Source: Diphasiastrum complanatum (Eukaryota; Streptophyta; Lycopodiopsida; Lycopodiales; Lycopodiaceae). Taken from it: DNA of 64,000 nt. Location of the stretch: positions 40,289,846 to 40,353,845 of the forward strand of contig CM055104.1 of assembly GCA_029204225.1 (NCBI GenBank), in the 5' to 3' direction. The notes under the pieces were generated by a model. That model saw only the letters and a list, made by a program, of their open reading frames with translations, searched no databases and was not told the DNA's origin. Numbering within the stretch: position 1 is the stretch's first letter; each line of letters starts with the position of its first letter. The translations under genes were made by a program, and so were the position numbers. Positions 13,457-27,364 of the stretch are shown here, one piece after another.

Positions 13457-14010
13457 TCACCATCTTTTTACCACATGAGACAAACCCAGGGTCTGATGGC
13501 AGAATCCTCCCTTCATCGTCTGCCCTGGTAGCAATTTATGTGTCGGGTGCTCAAAGCATTGCCAGATTGTGTCATCCATATTGTTCAGCAAAACTAGTTT
13601 TCTTGATTCTTGCAGGTCAATTGCTGCAACTGGATCAGGTGACAACCATATTGAAGATCCTTGGGGATCAAGGAGGCTCACTTGTCCTTGATCTGTGATT
13701 GCAATACTAGAATTTTCAAAAACTGGTGTGTTTCTGTTCACGCTCTACACGACAACTCCAGCTTCAGATGCATTCCTATATTTTGTACCCATACTTACCA
13801 GAAAAAGATATTGGCTTGCGCCATTGATGTTGAAGAATCCCAGCCCAAAAGTATCATTGTCACTCATTTCTACAAGATGGTACGATCCAAGAGTTATGCT
13901 TCCTGCAGCCTGAAAAGCCGGCAAGCTGCTGTTATTTACCACACTCCAACCTTTTGGAAAATTAATCTTCTTTGCATCTACTGCTCCATTCCGGTACGCA
14001 CTTAAAGCAC
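13457..14010 (-). pseudogene. Bulb-type (G-type) lectin domain pseudogene
   Basis: On the minus strand one frame reads NFPKGWS, then SDNDTFGLGFF, then SVNRNTPVFENSS, then LLDPQGSSIWLS and FEHPTHKLLPGQT. This is the B-lectin (mannose-binding bulb lectin) domain of plant S-locus-type lectin proteins, either G-type lectin receptor kinases or secreted EP1-like glycoproteins. An in-frame TAG at 13745-13747 sits where the family has the Trp of its V-W-S motif. Similarity ends shortly after LLPGQT, and no S-locus glycoprotein, PAN or kinase domain follows. Native product would be extracellular. It is a truncated, nonsense-carrying remnant. Confidence 0.85.
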
Positions 14011-15760
<1,750 letters not shown>

Positions 15761-16441
15761 ATATTCCCTTTCCAAAAATATTTGCTGCTTCTTTCCAACA
15801 TTCTTTACGGTTACTAAGATCTTCTAAGAGCACCCAAATGCACCATAGAAGTAGCCGTAAATTTTATTTTGGCCATAAATCTTCAAAATTTCCTACGGTT
15901 TCTGCAATTTCTCCCTAGCACTCAAATGTTTCATGGAATCCAAAGAATTATGTATTTCAGTTTGTAATTTTTTTTTAAATACCCCCCTTCTAAGTTGTAT
16001 ATAACCAATTTTACTAGTTTTTCTTTAAACTTCTGTAACTTCATTGTCTGAGCTCGGATTTTAGTGGAGTAAAAACGAAAAGTGATCACAATGACGAGCT
16101 TGACACTAAGAAGTTATTAAAATTTTGTAATTATTACTTTCCATTTTTTTGTTTAAAGAACCTCTTTCTTGAGTTAGATTTGACGTGTTTTCATTAGTTA
16201 TTTTCGAAGCTCCGTAATTTTTCCGTTTGAGCTCGAAATTTGACACTGTAAAAAACAAAAATTGTCGTGGTGACAAATTGAGCACAGCTGCTACTTCATT
16301 TTAATTTCTTACACTTTCCATTCACAACCACTTTATTTTTTGAGGACTTGGAATTTTTAAGTGGGTGGAGAAGAGCATTTTACCAGCTTGTAAATTACCA
16401 TTCTGAATAAATTTCAATCGGCGAATCCATCTATTGGCGAA
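15761..16441. other. AT-rich non-coding sequence
   Basis: No domain recognised. It leads into the gypsy-like gag at 16442 and may be its leader. Confidence 0.4.
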
Positions 16442-16702
16442 ATGCAATCGAAAATCGCACTTTATGGCTTTGCATTTGATGAACAACCAAGTTCAATCAG
16501 CATTGATGACTGGTTGACTAGATTAGAAGCTTATTTTCGTCATCGCCATTATTCTAAAGAGGATAAAATCTATTTTGCTTCATTGTGCTCTCAAGGACAA
16601 GTTCGAGCATGGTGGGATACTCAAGCACATCCAATCAGAAAGCTTTGGAGTAATTTCAAAATTGCTTACATTGATAGTTTTACAAGATATACTTCACCAT
16701 AA
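16442..16702 (+). pseudogene. Ty3/gypsy gag fragment
   Basis: An 86-codon frame with the start of a retrotransposon gag domain: IDDWLTRLEAYFRHR, then KIYFASLCSQGQVRAWW, the F..D...W.......F pattern of plant gypsy gag. It ends after SFTRYTSP, and no nucleic-acid-binding or pol domain follows. A truncated fragment. Confidence 0.7.
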
Positions 16703-16763
16703 TCAAATAATGGAACCATTTGTTGGAATTCTTGATTGTACTCAGCAACTATAGTTATTCAAT

Positions 16764-17465
16764 TCAAAGAAGGTCATCAATAAAAGTGATGAAATATAAA
16801 GCCTGACCCAGAGAGGGCACGCTCATAGGACCACATAAATCACTATGGATTAATTCTATAATAGACTTAGCTCTTTTGGCTTGTCCTTTTGGAAATCTTA
16901 TTCTAGGTTGTTTTCCTAGTAAGCACATTTCACAAAGAGTCTGATTTCTACTAGAGACAACATTAATACTCATGTCCTTGACCATACTATTATGATGCAT
17001 ATACAAGATAAATCTTATGTTTGAATGACCTAATATTTGATGCCATACATAAGCCTCTGAGGTACTCACAAAAAGTGCATAATTGTGACTCAAGATATAT
17101 AAATTTTTTTCTCTGTGTGTAGAGAGGACTTCATTTGAATTCCTATCAAGAATGGTACATTGACTAGCAATAAACAAAGCTCTATAGCCTTGATCAACAA
17201 TCTTGCTTATAGACAATAAATTCTTTGTTAATTTGGATACATAGAGTACACCTTCTAACTGTCTAGTGATATCATCTGGGAATTGAAGTCGAATGGAGCC
17301 TTGGTCTTTGACTCTGTGTGAGCTTGAGTCTCCGAAGAATATGTACTTTGATTCAATTGTTGTGAGATTCGAGAATAGGTTCTTACATGGAGTCATGTGT
17401 TGAGAAGCACCTGAATCTAGATACCATTCATAGGCATCTCTGCTTGATTGATTTTGTACCATCAA
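16764..17465 (-). pseudogene. Copia C protease, pre-integrase, integrase start
   Basis: Carries the intact aspartic protease motif WYLDSGASQHMT, the pre-integrase region with VWHQILGHSN (canonical HxxLGH pattern) and CEMCLLGKQ, and the beginning of integrase with IHSDLCGPM (first catalytic Asp present) and FITFIDDLL. The frame then ends in unrelated sequence. The gag-side connection is broken by stops in the zinc-knuckle region. Confidence 0.9.
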
Positions 17466-17660
17466 CGTCTTTTGTTCTTCATGGGAATTTCTGACAGAGT
17501 CAGAGCCTCCTTTTTGGTGCTATCGCATCTTCTTCCTCGCTTCATTGTGCTTGAGTATCTGACAATCTTTGATGTCGGGATTGGATCTCTTGCAGTATCT
17601 GCAAAAAAGTTTTGTCTTGGCAAGTTGTTGTTGTCGACTATGATGTTGTTGTAGTTTCAT
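17466..17660 (-). pseudogene. Copia C degenerate zinc-knuckle segment
   Basis: The minus strand reads FCRYCKRSNPDIKDC, a copia CCHC knuckle in which the His position is lost, followed by an in-frame stop before the protease. Nucleic-acid binding is probably abolished. Confidence 0.6.
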
Positions 17661-17854
17661 TGAATCTATATGCTCATCAACCTTTTCTTCTTATCCTTGA
17701 AGTTTTTCTTCTTGGAATGTTGCTTATTAGAGTACAAGGCCATTGTCTTGTTACTCGTTGTAGATAGGCTCTTTCTCCTTACTTCTTCCTACAATAGACT
17801 TGTTGTCAGCTTCTGGAGTGATAGCGTAGGAGTATTGCAAGCACCACTAGATTA

Positions 17855-18247
17855 TTAGGAGGGTGGAAGACTAGCAAGAAAGGACATTGTAGAGTCTTCT
17901 TTTGAAATAGGAAAAAATAAAATAACCAATTGACTCAGCAATTGTTTGAACTCATTTAGATGATCACTTACTGAGGTACCTTCGCTCATTTTGAGGGTAA
18001 AGACCAGAAAGAGACGAGTCGATATATCTAAAATTTCATAAATATTTGTCAATATATCCCATGCTTCTTTTGAAGTGGTACTATTTGATACATGAGCTAT
18101 TTGAATATCTTTCGAATTTAAGGATACAATGGCAAGAGCTTTGCCATCCTTTGCTTCCCATGCTGGTAGTAGTTTTGGTTCCACCGGTCTGGCCTCTGAG
18201 CCATTAATGTATTCCCATAGCTCCTTTTCGATCAGTATCATCCTCAT
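17855..18247 (-). pseudogene. Copia C gag (UBN2-type), partial
   Basis: 130 codons of capsid-type gag: WEYINGSEARPVEP, AKDGKALAIVSLN, SKEAWDILTNIYE, and HLNEFKQLLSQL. Sequence quality falls away after LASLPPS. The start shown is an internal residue; the true N-terminus probably lies in 18248-18305, next to the PBS. Confidence 0.85.
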
Positions 18248-18305
18248 TTTGAATTGAGCCCATTTGGTTATTTTAATCTCAAGACTCTAGTAAATAAAAA
18301 ACCAT

Positions 18306-18317
18306 GCTCTGATACCA
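18306..18317 (-). promoter_or_regulatory. Primer-binding site of copia C
   Basis: The minus strand reads TGGTATCAGAGC, separated from the LTR end by 3 bases. Matches initiator tRNA-Met. Confidence 0.88.
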
Positions 18318-18320
18318 ATA

Positions 18321-19391
18321 TGTTGGGGATATGGTATGATACGCTGATACCACTCTGATGGAATGGACACAAGTTTCTAAGGCCGCAGTGAAAATGAAGG
18401 TCGTTATCCCAATAGATACAATAATATGATGTAATAGGATCTTGGATAACTTAGAGAATGGAATGATAGAGCAATTTTGATATGTGGTGAACGTCAATAT
18501 AGGCGTTGCAAGGAACCATAAAGAGAGAATGTAAAATAATTAGGTGCTTGGGATAGCTATGCAGTTCTCTAATACTGATATCTTGAACATAAAAAAATGT
18601 GAAACAATTAGGCATCTATGATAGCCATACATTTCTTCATTACTGAAGTACTTGTGATAGTAACGAAAGAAGAATGAGAGCTAATAAACATTCAACACAA
18701 ATGCAATGAGATAGAAGAATAACGATTCTGTAAATTCAATGTTGTAATAACAACTATCAGATCACAAGACAATCGTGCTGATAAGCACGTGATCCTACTT
18801 ATAGAAATGGATCAATCGCTATAGTTTCGAATACTTTTACTCTCTCTATATGATCTCTAACTCTAAGGAGTCAGATACTGTGAAGACCAATTTTGGTCGT
18901 TTTTATCTATGTCAAGGATACTGATCTCGATGTTCTTCTTCTAACACTCATTTGCTTATATAATTGTCAGATGATCATGTATTATTATAATCTTATAGTT
19001 TAAAAGATCATTAACAATTTTAAGAGTAGATTCATAGATCGGTTATTGGCGGAGTGTGAGGACGTGAACATGTACTGACAAGAAATATCCTTCATACGCG
19101 AGCAGGAGCATGATATTGCAGTGTGATCATAGCCGCATGTTGACCGCAATCGTTGACTTGCGATATCCTTCGATTCTGTTGTGGTTTCATCCACTTCGCA
19201 TTGTAATCGCAGGCTAGACTCGGACGGTGCCTTGGCGGGTGGTCCCTCAGCAGTATCCTACAGTGCCTTTGGCGGTGTGTGATGCCTTTTGGAACTTTGC
19301 ATGTATTTCTGCAGACAGCTTTGAGAGAATGATTTTCTTATAGTGAAGCGAAGGGCGATTAGGATGCGTAGGAGTAAGATTAACTCCAACA
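18321..19391 (-). repeat. 5' LTR of copia C
   Basis: On the minus strand it begins TGTTGGAG at 19391 and ends CCCCAACA at 18321, about 1071 bp, with TGTTGG/CCAACA terminal inverted repeats as in many plant copia LTRs. The left end is set by the PBS; the outer end is inferred from the terminal motif only. Confidence 0.72.
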
Positions 19392-19636
19392 ACATGCGTG
19401 TGTTTATGGAGTGTGTGTGTGTGTGTGTTAGGCTTTAGACATTAATCATTAGGATTAGGCTTTAGAAATTAGACATAAGACATTAGTCTTTAGGAATTAG
19501 GCATTAGGGTTAGGATGTAGATATTAATCATTAGAGTTAGGCTTTAGGCATTAGGCATTAGGCATTCGGTTTAGGCTTTAGACATTATGCTTTAGGGTTA
19601 GGCTTTAGGCATGTGTTTGTGTGTATGTGCGTTAGG
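19392..19636. repeat. Degenerate telomere-like repeat block, G-rich strand
   Basis: Many imperfect iterations of TTTAGGC/ATTAGG-type words (for example TTAGGCTTTAGACATTAG) after a short (GT)n near 19414. They resemble diverged TTTAGGG plant telomere repeats, but the dominant unit is GGCTTTAGGCATTA. Confidence 0.6.
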
Positions 19637-19808
19637 CATATGTCTGTGGTAAGTGATCAGCCGAATATCTGTGGTTAGTGATCAGTCGAATTTTTGTGGT
19701 GAGTGATTAGCCGGATATATGTGGTAGTGATCAGCCGAATGTTTGAGGTAAGTGATCAGCCAAATGTTTGAGGTAAGTGATCAATCAAATGTCCGTGGTA
19801 AGTGATGA
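19637..19808. repeat. Minisatellite of about 28 bp
   Basis: About six imperfect units of the type GTGGTAAGTGATCAGCCGAATAT with variable ends. Copies diverge by a few bases each. Confidence 0.8.
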
Positions 19809-19849
19809 TTTGTTGCATGTAGCTTTAGTTATAGTGTCGGAGGATCTTG

Positions 19850-20000
19850 ATTCAATAACTCGTGGATGTAACTCGTGGATGTAACTTGTCGAATGTGATT
19901 CAATAACTCGTCGGATGTGTGTCAGGTGAAAGGTGAGTCGAGTGATAGGTGAGTCGACTGACAAGGAGTCGACTAACAGGTGGTCGGTTGACAGGTGAGT
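19850..20000. repeat. Short degenerate tandem repeats
   Basis: First, units around AACTCGTGGATGT are repeated. Then units of GGTGAGTCGA(G/C)TGA type follow to about 20000. No coding sense. Confidence 0.65.
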
Positions 20001-20370
20001 ATGTAAAGTCTTTGATTTCTATAGAAAACAATTGTTGATCTTATTCAACCATAGTCATTATAGGAAACAATTATCTCCCTGTTCAATCTAATATAAGCCA
20101 CAATCATTCTTGTATCCTAGCCTCTTGTATGTTCATCTATGAATGAAACACGAGAACGGAGAGCGCCAAAGAGATGGACAAAGCCGCAAGAATAAAGTTC
20201 CAAAAATGTGCCATCGCTGCAGTTCCAAGCCATTCGCAACATGAGAGAAGCCGCTAGTGCACCTCCTTCTACCCCCATTGTTGGCCTGAAAAGCATTAAG
20301 GATGTATGGGTGCCCACCCCATATATCCTCACCCCCCATACACATGCATGTGTCCAAAACCATAAAACTT

Positions 20371-20372
<2 letters not shown>
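20001..20372. other. Unassigned sequence
   Basis: A short minus-strand frame at 20117-20363 is open but no family is recognised, and it runs into CA/GT repeats. Confidence 0.4.

Positions 20373-20432
<60 letters not shown>
20373..20432. repeat. (TG)n-(CG)n-(CA)n alternating tract, Z-DNA type
   Basis: About 60 bp of unbroken pyrimidine-purine alternation: TG repeats, then GCACGCGCGCGC, then CA repeats. The two arms are nearly self-complementary, so both Z-DNA and cruciform structures are plausible. Confidence 0.93.
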
Positions 20433-22190
<1,758 letters not shown>

Positions 22191-22460
22191 TAATTCTTAA
22201 AATTAAAATCTAATAGACATATATACTAAATATAAACATTAACCAAAGGCTAATATAAACTAAATATATCATTTACTAATGTAGGTATTTTGTGTGCATC
22301 CCAATCAGCCAAATAAGGCTGCTGTAGGCTTTAGGCTTTTGGCATTAGGGTTTAGGGTTTAGGCATTAGTGGGTAAGCCCGTCATTGACGGGTGATTTAG
22401 GCATCAATTTAGAAATCAAAGATTTACACAACAATATCCAAACTCGGATTTATACAAAAT
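22191..22460. other. Short telomere-like block and hairpin word
   Basis: TTTAGGGTTTAGG at 22351-22363 is close to exact plant telomere sequence. CCCGTCATTGACGGG near 22378 is a perfect short inverted repeat. Confidence 0.55.
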
Positions 22461-22862
22461 TCAAAATACAAAGTCATTCTTAAGTACCAATGTGTACACC
22501 CGGTCCATCAAATCCAACATTGTCTGTACTTTACTCAGTCTCACAATTGACATATCCTTCAAATATAACTTCATATTACTAACAAATTCATCTACATTTA
22601 TCACTAAAAATCTCTCTCGAGGAAGAAAATATCCGCAAAGTTGCTGATAGTACAAAATTTGGGTGAATTGCTCTATCACCCAGATAGTACGGCATGGATA
22701 AACATCAAATAGCTCTATTATCTCTCGCACAAATGTCCTATAGTTCACAACCTGTACCATCTGCACAAACATACATATACACACCCTCAATCCCATAGAC
22801 ACACACACACACATATTTTTATCGTATTGCTCATATACACATGAAGACACACACATGCACAC
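22461..22862 (-). other. Hypothetical minus-strand ORF
   Basis: 133 codons. The first 35 or so residues are Cys/Val/Met-rich, encoded by (CA)n-like sequence, and are probably not real. The remainder (from QVVNYRTFVREIIELFD to the end) has normal protein composition, mostly helical, with no recognised domain. It may be part of a larger decayed gene. Confidence 0.3.
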
Positions 22863-23049
22863 ACATACATATACACATCAAAAACACATATCACACATAC
22901 CAATTTGATACAAGCCACCCAAATGTGCAGTCAATACATTTAGTGGAAGTAATTATTTTGTTTGCAACCACTCTAATGTGTACGACCATGTTTTTGTGTG
23001 AAACCATTCCTTGTCGACAACCATGTTTTTGTGGGTAGCAGCAATTTGT
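22863..23049. other. Unassigned sequence
   Basis: Begins CA-rich. A short word, ACCATGTTTTTGTG, repeats at 22985 and 23021. Confidence 0.4.
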
Positions 23050-23310
23050 GTGTCCTAACTCCAATCCTAAACCCTAATGTAACCCTAACCTTGGTCTATC
23101 TATTAGATAATGCCACTCTAAACCCTAACTCTAATGTAACTCTAACTCTGTTCTATCTAACACTAACCTTGATGTAACCTAATCCTAACACGTAATGCCA
23201 ATGTAAACCCTAACCAGAACCCCAAACCTAATCTACCTCTAACTATACTCTAACTCTAACCCTAGATCTGATGTAACTCTAACCCTAACACTAACCCTTA
23301 CTCCAAAACA
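23050..23310. repeat. Degenerate telomere-like block, C-rich strand
   Basis: Repeated CCTAACCCTAATGTAACC-type words, resembling diverged CCCTAAA plant telomere DNA in the opposite orientation to the blocks at 19.4, 22.3 and 23.6 kb. Confidence 0.7.
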
Positions 23311-23594
23311 AATACTACAACACTTCACAATATACAATAGAAATGGCTTGTCAAATTACAATAGAAATCATCAGGTTTATTATACAATATTAACAAAATG
23401 ATCAAATTCTACCTAACAAACAGATAAAAATAAAAACACAAACATAAATTATTTATCTTTAATGTTAATGTTACACGACATTATGTTGACCATTTCAAAA
23501 TACACAATGAGAAACAAAACATTAGCATTAGGTTTTACGATGCGTGTGTGTATTATAGGGTGTGTATGTCTAGGGTGTGTGTGTTATAGGTGAG
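23311..23594. other. AT-rich non-coding sequence
   Basis: No feature recognised apart from short GTGTGT runs at the right edge. Confidence 0.4.
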
Positions 23595-23750
23595 TGTGTC
23601 TATGGTTTTAGGCTTTAGACATTAGGCTTTAGGCATTAGGCTTTAGACATTAGGTTTTAGGCGTTAGGCTTTACGATTTACACCTTACGTTGTAGGCATT
23701 ACGATTAGACTTTAGGCAATAGGCATTGGGCATTAGGATAGGCATTACAA
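23595..23750. repeat. Degenerate telomere-like block, G-rich strand
   Basis: Repeats of AGGCTTTAGACATT and GGCATTAGG, the same words as at 19.43-19.62 kb. Confidence 0.65.
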
Positions 23751-23760
23751 AAGTCAAGAT

Positions 23761-24357
23761 TTAGATCAGGATGTGAAGATAATGGAACATCCTTTTGAGT
23801 TTCATTTCAACCATCAAAGTTCGGAACTTGACCTACATCAATGCCTTAATCTAGTCAATGAACAAGCAACTATGGATTGTCAAATTGAGAATATTGCTAT
23901 GTTCAAACTTTCAGATTGAGGACTATATGGCATCGACATTCCATGCTTGGAATTGAGTGGCTATTATAGGGATCCGATCTACGAACCATTTCAAATTGAT
24001 TTGGGAGCTTTTGAGAATATTTTCTTGTTGGTTCGAAACCTATAATTCTTCCATTTTTCAATAGGGCTCAACTATCCATTGAACAATAGTAATGATGAAC
24101 CACAATGGGTATGAGGAGTGGCACAATAACTATTTTGTTGATCTCCAGGAGAGTTATTGGAAGTGATATTTTGTATGCAACGTTGCACGGGAGATGAAGA
24201 TTGTTCAAGTTGGCACATAGAACTCATGTACCACAGTGCATGCTCACCACCTTGTGAATTGCGATGATGTTTTGATTGTTGTGAATATAGCTCATCATCA
24301 TTGTCACTACTATAAAAACCGCCATCAATATTAGATTGATTCGACTAGTTCATGGTT
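23761..24357 (-). pseudogene. Downstream half of a split acidic ORF
   Basis: From about 24343 down, the minus strand reads NIDGGFYSSDNDDELYSQQ, then NSQGGEHALWYMSSM and SPGDQQNSYCATPHTHCGS, before stops accumulate after about 24075. The composition (Ser, Asn, Asp, Gln, Tyr) matches the minus-strand ORF at 27365-27607 on the other side of copia D. The two meet at the TTTAT target duplication, so they look like one gene interrupted by the insertion. There is an apparent 1-base frame difference and an early TAG at the junction. Family unknown. Confidence 0.5.
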
Positions 24358-24362
24358 TTTAT

Positions 24363-25160
24363 TGTTAAAAATGTCACTTCAAACTTGTTATAATTGGTGT
24401 GTCTTGAGATATGAGATCATGATAGGATCTCACATGTGTGGAGTCCGTTCCCACGTGTGAAAAGATGTACATAACTTGTTTTTATGAAGTTAGATTGATT
24501 TTAGATGGATCTATGTGTGAAATTGACCTTATGTGAATGAATAAATGCTCTCACATGTCAAGATGCCATTCACACGTGTGGATAAGATTGTAGATGATAA
24601 GATACAGAGATCCCATTAGATCCTATTTTATAGGAATAAATGTGGAAGACTAGCTTTTTGTTTTCTAGCTAATGAGAATAGTCGACTTTGGAAAATGAGC
24701 ACATATGGCTCCCATTGGTGGATCTGGATGACTAGGCACTCTTCACATGTGTGAAGGCTTGCTGGACAGTACGCAACTCATGGATGTACTTGATCTATAA
24801 AGGGATCAACCAAATCAATGAGAAGTTGATGTGATATTGGCAACTTCTAGTTTTCTTTGTATTTTTCACATTTGTCATGAGTTTTGATGAGTGGAATGCT
24901 TTTCTATGCTTGAGTACTTTAACCTCTGTTTAATGTTCGAACACGTACTGTCCTCCACACGTGTGAGGCCACTCTACTAAGTTATTAGTCATTCAATCCA
25001 TTGCTCTTGCTTAAATCATAGTGTAATGCATCTAGATCAAGATCTAACACTTAGAACTTGATAGATCATTAAATTAAGCAATCAATAACTCTTAGTGATT
25101 ATTTTGTACAATTTTATTGGTCTTTTTTTTTTTTTTTTTTTTCTTTTCTGAAAATTGACA
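24363..25160 (+). repeat. 5' LTR of copia D
   Basis: TGTTAAAAATG...AAAATTGACA, about 798 bp. Contains a T run at 25127-25142 and several CACACGTGTG-type palindromes (24571-24580, 24956-24965, variants near 24425, 24445 and 24735). Confidence 0.88.
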
Positions 25161-25173
25161 TGGTATCAGAGCC
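25161..25173 (+). promoter_or_regulatory. Primer-binding site of copia D
   Basis: TGGTATCAGAGCC directly abuts the LTR; initiator tRNA-Met type. Confidence 0.93.
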
Positions 25174-25229
25174 AAGTCTAAGAATGATCTAATGATTAAT
25201 GAATCTTGTGAAATCATTGACAATGAGTT

Positions 25230-26560
25230 GTTTTTGAGCTTTACTTGAGAGGGCAAGTTCAAGGAGAGAGGTACTATTCAAGACCAACTTCCTTCAATTG
25301 ATAAGTTGCATAATGTTTTTGTGGTCGAGGAGAGTAGGATTCTACACCTCAAAACAAGAATGGGGTCTTTGTCACTACATAATGGTGATGAGAAAGCAAA
25401 CTTCACATCAAAAGGCAAGAAGAAGAATCATCCATTCAAGAAGTTTCAAGGCAAGGAGGCCGAGGCAAAGGATGGAGGATCTACCTCCAAAGGGAAGCAA
25501 AAGAACAAAGCCAAGCTAATGTGTTTCTTTTGTGGGAAGAAAGGACACTTTGCTTTCGAATGTTATAAGAAGAAGAATGCACAAGGGAGTGAAGATCAAG
25601 GTAATCTTGCACAATTGGAGGAGGAAAAGGATGGCTTCAACACATCCTTGATGGTAGCATCTACACCAAGATCAAGCCAAGAAACATGGATCGATAGTGG
25701 GGCTAGCTCCCACATGTCATTCAACAAGCACTATTTTTCTACTCTACTTTCTTGTAATGATTCTAAGAAGTCAATCTACACTGCTAGTGATCAAGAATGT
25801 AAGATAGATGGCATAGGATCTATTCCATTATGCTTAGGATCATCTAAGAGGATAGATCTTGATAATGTTTTGTATGCTCCAACCATTACGAAGAACTTGC
25901 TTAGTGTTGTTCAACTAATGGACAATGGACTAAATGTACATTTCAAGAATGGAGTGTGTTCCATCTTGAAAAGTGATAAGTGCATAGCTAGTGGCATTAA
26001 GCAAGGGAGGCTTTTAAGTGTGGTGACCATTGAAAGTGTAAATATGGTTAGGGAGGAGTTGGCTCAAGTCGAGCTTTGGTACAAAAGATTAGGCCATCCT
26101 AATCTTCAAGCAATGGAATCCATGGCATCAAAGGATCTAGCTCTCGGCCTACCAAAATCTTCAAGAAGTGTGGCAAAGTGTGTAGGCATGTGGCCTTGCA
26201 AAATCACACAAGACTTCCTACAAGAGATCTCTGACAAGATCTACCTCACCTTTGGATCTTATTCATTCAAATGTACATGTTTTTTCTCATGAAAGTAGTG
26301 GAGATGCCTTAATGTATGTGACTTTCATAGATGATTGTACTAGATTCACTTGGATTGAATTATTGTCTAAGAAAAGCCTTGTATATGAAGCTTTTGTAAA
26401 GTTTAAGTCTCTAATGGAAAAGCAGCTTAGTTCTTGCATTAAATTTCTAAGATGTGATAATGGAGGAGAATATATCTCCAACAAGATGAGAGACTTTTGT
26501 GAGATCAATGGCATTAAGCGAGAGCTCACTTGTTTCTACACCTTCCAAAAAAAATAGGAG
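25230..26560 (+). pseudogene. Copia D gag tail, protease, integrase (broken)
   Basis: Most of gag is deleted after the PBS; sequence resumes near 25240. The frame 25306-26292 has a zinc knuckle CFFCGKKGHFAFEC, protease WIDSGASSHMSF (Asp intact) and LWYKRLGHPN. A frameshift near 26160-26250 leads to integrase in another frame (26252-26557). There the first catalytic site reads IHSNVH (Asp changed to Asn), while CDNGGEY is kept. Around 26540-26560 about a dozen codons, including the catalytic Glu motif (QNGVAERKN), are missing. Confidence 0.88.
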
Positions 26561-27360
26561 ACTTTGTGAATGTGCAAAGACTTTAAGACTTGATGCATCT
26601 CTACACATCTCTTTTTGGGGGGAGGCCATATCTTGTGCAAATTACTTATGTAATAGGCTTCCTAGTAGTACTATTGGTGGGATCTCATCATTTCAACTTT
26701 TTTTTGGCAATAAGCCCAATGTAAAAGATTTTAAAGTGTTTGGATGTATATGTTATGTCCACATTCCTTTGGAAACTAGAAGGAAAGAATATGCAACTTC
26801 CTTCAAAGGAATATTTGTAGGCTATAGTGAAAATAGCAAAGGATATAGGATATTTGATCCTATTTCAAGCAAAGTAAAAGCTAGCAAGGATGTCTTGTTT
26901 AATGAATCTCAAAGTTACAAGATGTCTCTAAATGCATCTTATCTTTTAGGTGATGAAGATCTTGCAAAACCCGAGGAGGAGCTTCTTGAAAATGATCTTT
27001 TGGAAGATCAAGATCAAGCACCAAAGGGGCCAAGAAGATCCCCAAGGAGCAAGGCCGAGCCTTCAAGGCTCACATACTTTGAGAAAGGGAAGCAAAGGGA
27101 AGACACAACTCCTTCTACCTCTTACTCTTTTCTAACCACAATGCTTGAAGAGCCATCATGTTATGAAGATGCAATGCAAGTAGAGTTTGATACTTTGATA
27201 GATAATCAAACTTAGCAATTTCTCTTTCCTCTTGTGAAGCCGAGTACAAGGCATTGACTTCAACAACCAAAGAACTCCTATGGCTAAGAAGACTTTTGGT
27301 GGAGCTTCAAGTGCTAAAGGCCAAGGAGATCCCTTGCATCTATTGTGGCAATTGTTTCGT
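26561..27360 (+). pseudogene. Copia D integrase C-terminus fused to RNase H scrap
   Basis: 26561-27215 reads through the integrase C-terminal region (ANYLCNRLPSS, VFGCICYVHIP, FVGYSENSKGYRIFDP) to the start of RT (MQVEFDTLIDNQT). It then jumps by deletion into RNase H: from 27216 a different frame carries ISLSSCEAEYKALT and ELLWLRRL. That frame ends before the CDN motif and runs straight into the LTR tail. Confidence 0.85.
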
Positions 27361-27364
27361 ACAC

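Larger units (their letters stand above)
16764..19391 (-). mobile_element. Ty1/copia element C, minus strand, 3' truncated
   Basis: Read on the minus strand the order is LTR (19391-18321), PBS (18317-18306), gag (18247-17855), zinc-knuckle region (about 17660-17470), protease and pre-integrase (17465-16764), then truncation early in integrase. No second LTR was found in the window, so target duplications cannot be checked. Confidence 0.85.

Noticed and set aside
22378-22400. Helitron 3' terminus at the CCCGTCATTGACGGG hairpin
   Set aside because: No CTAG/CTRR terminus follows within about 12 bases, unlike the element at 62.7 kb; kept only as a possible relic.
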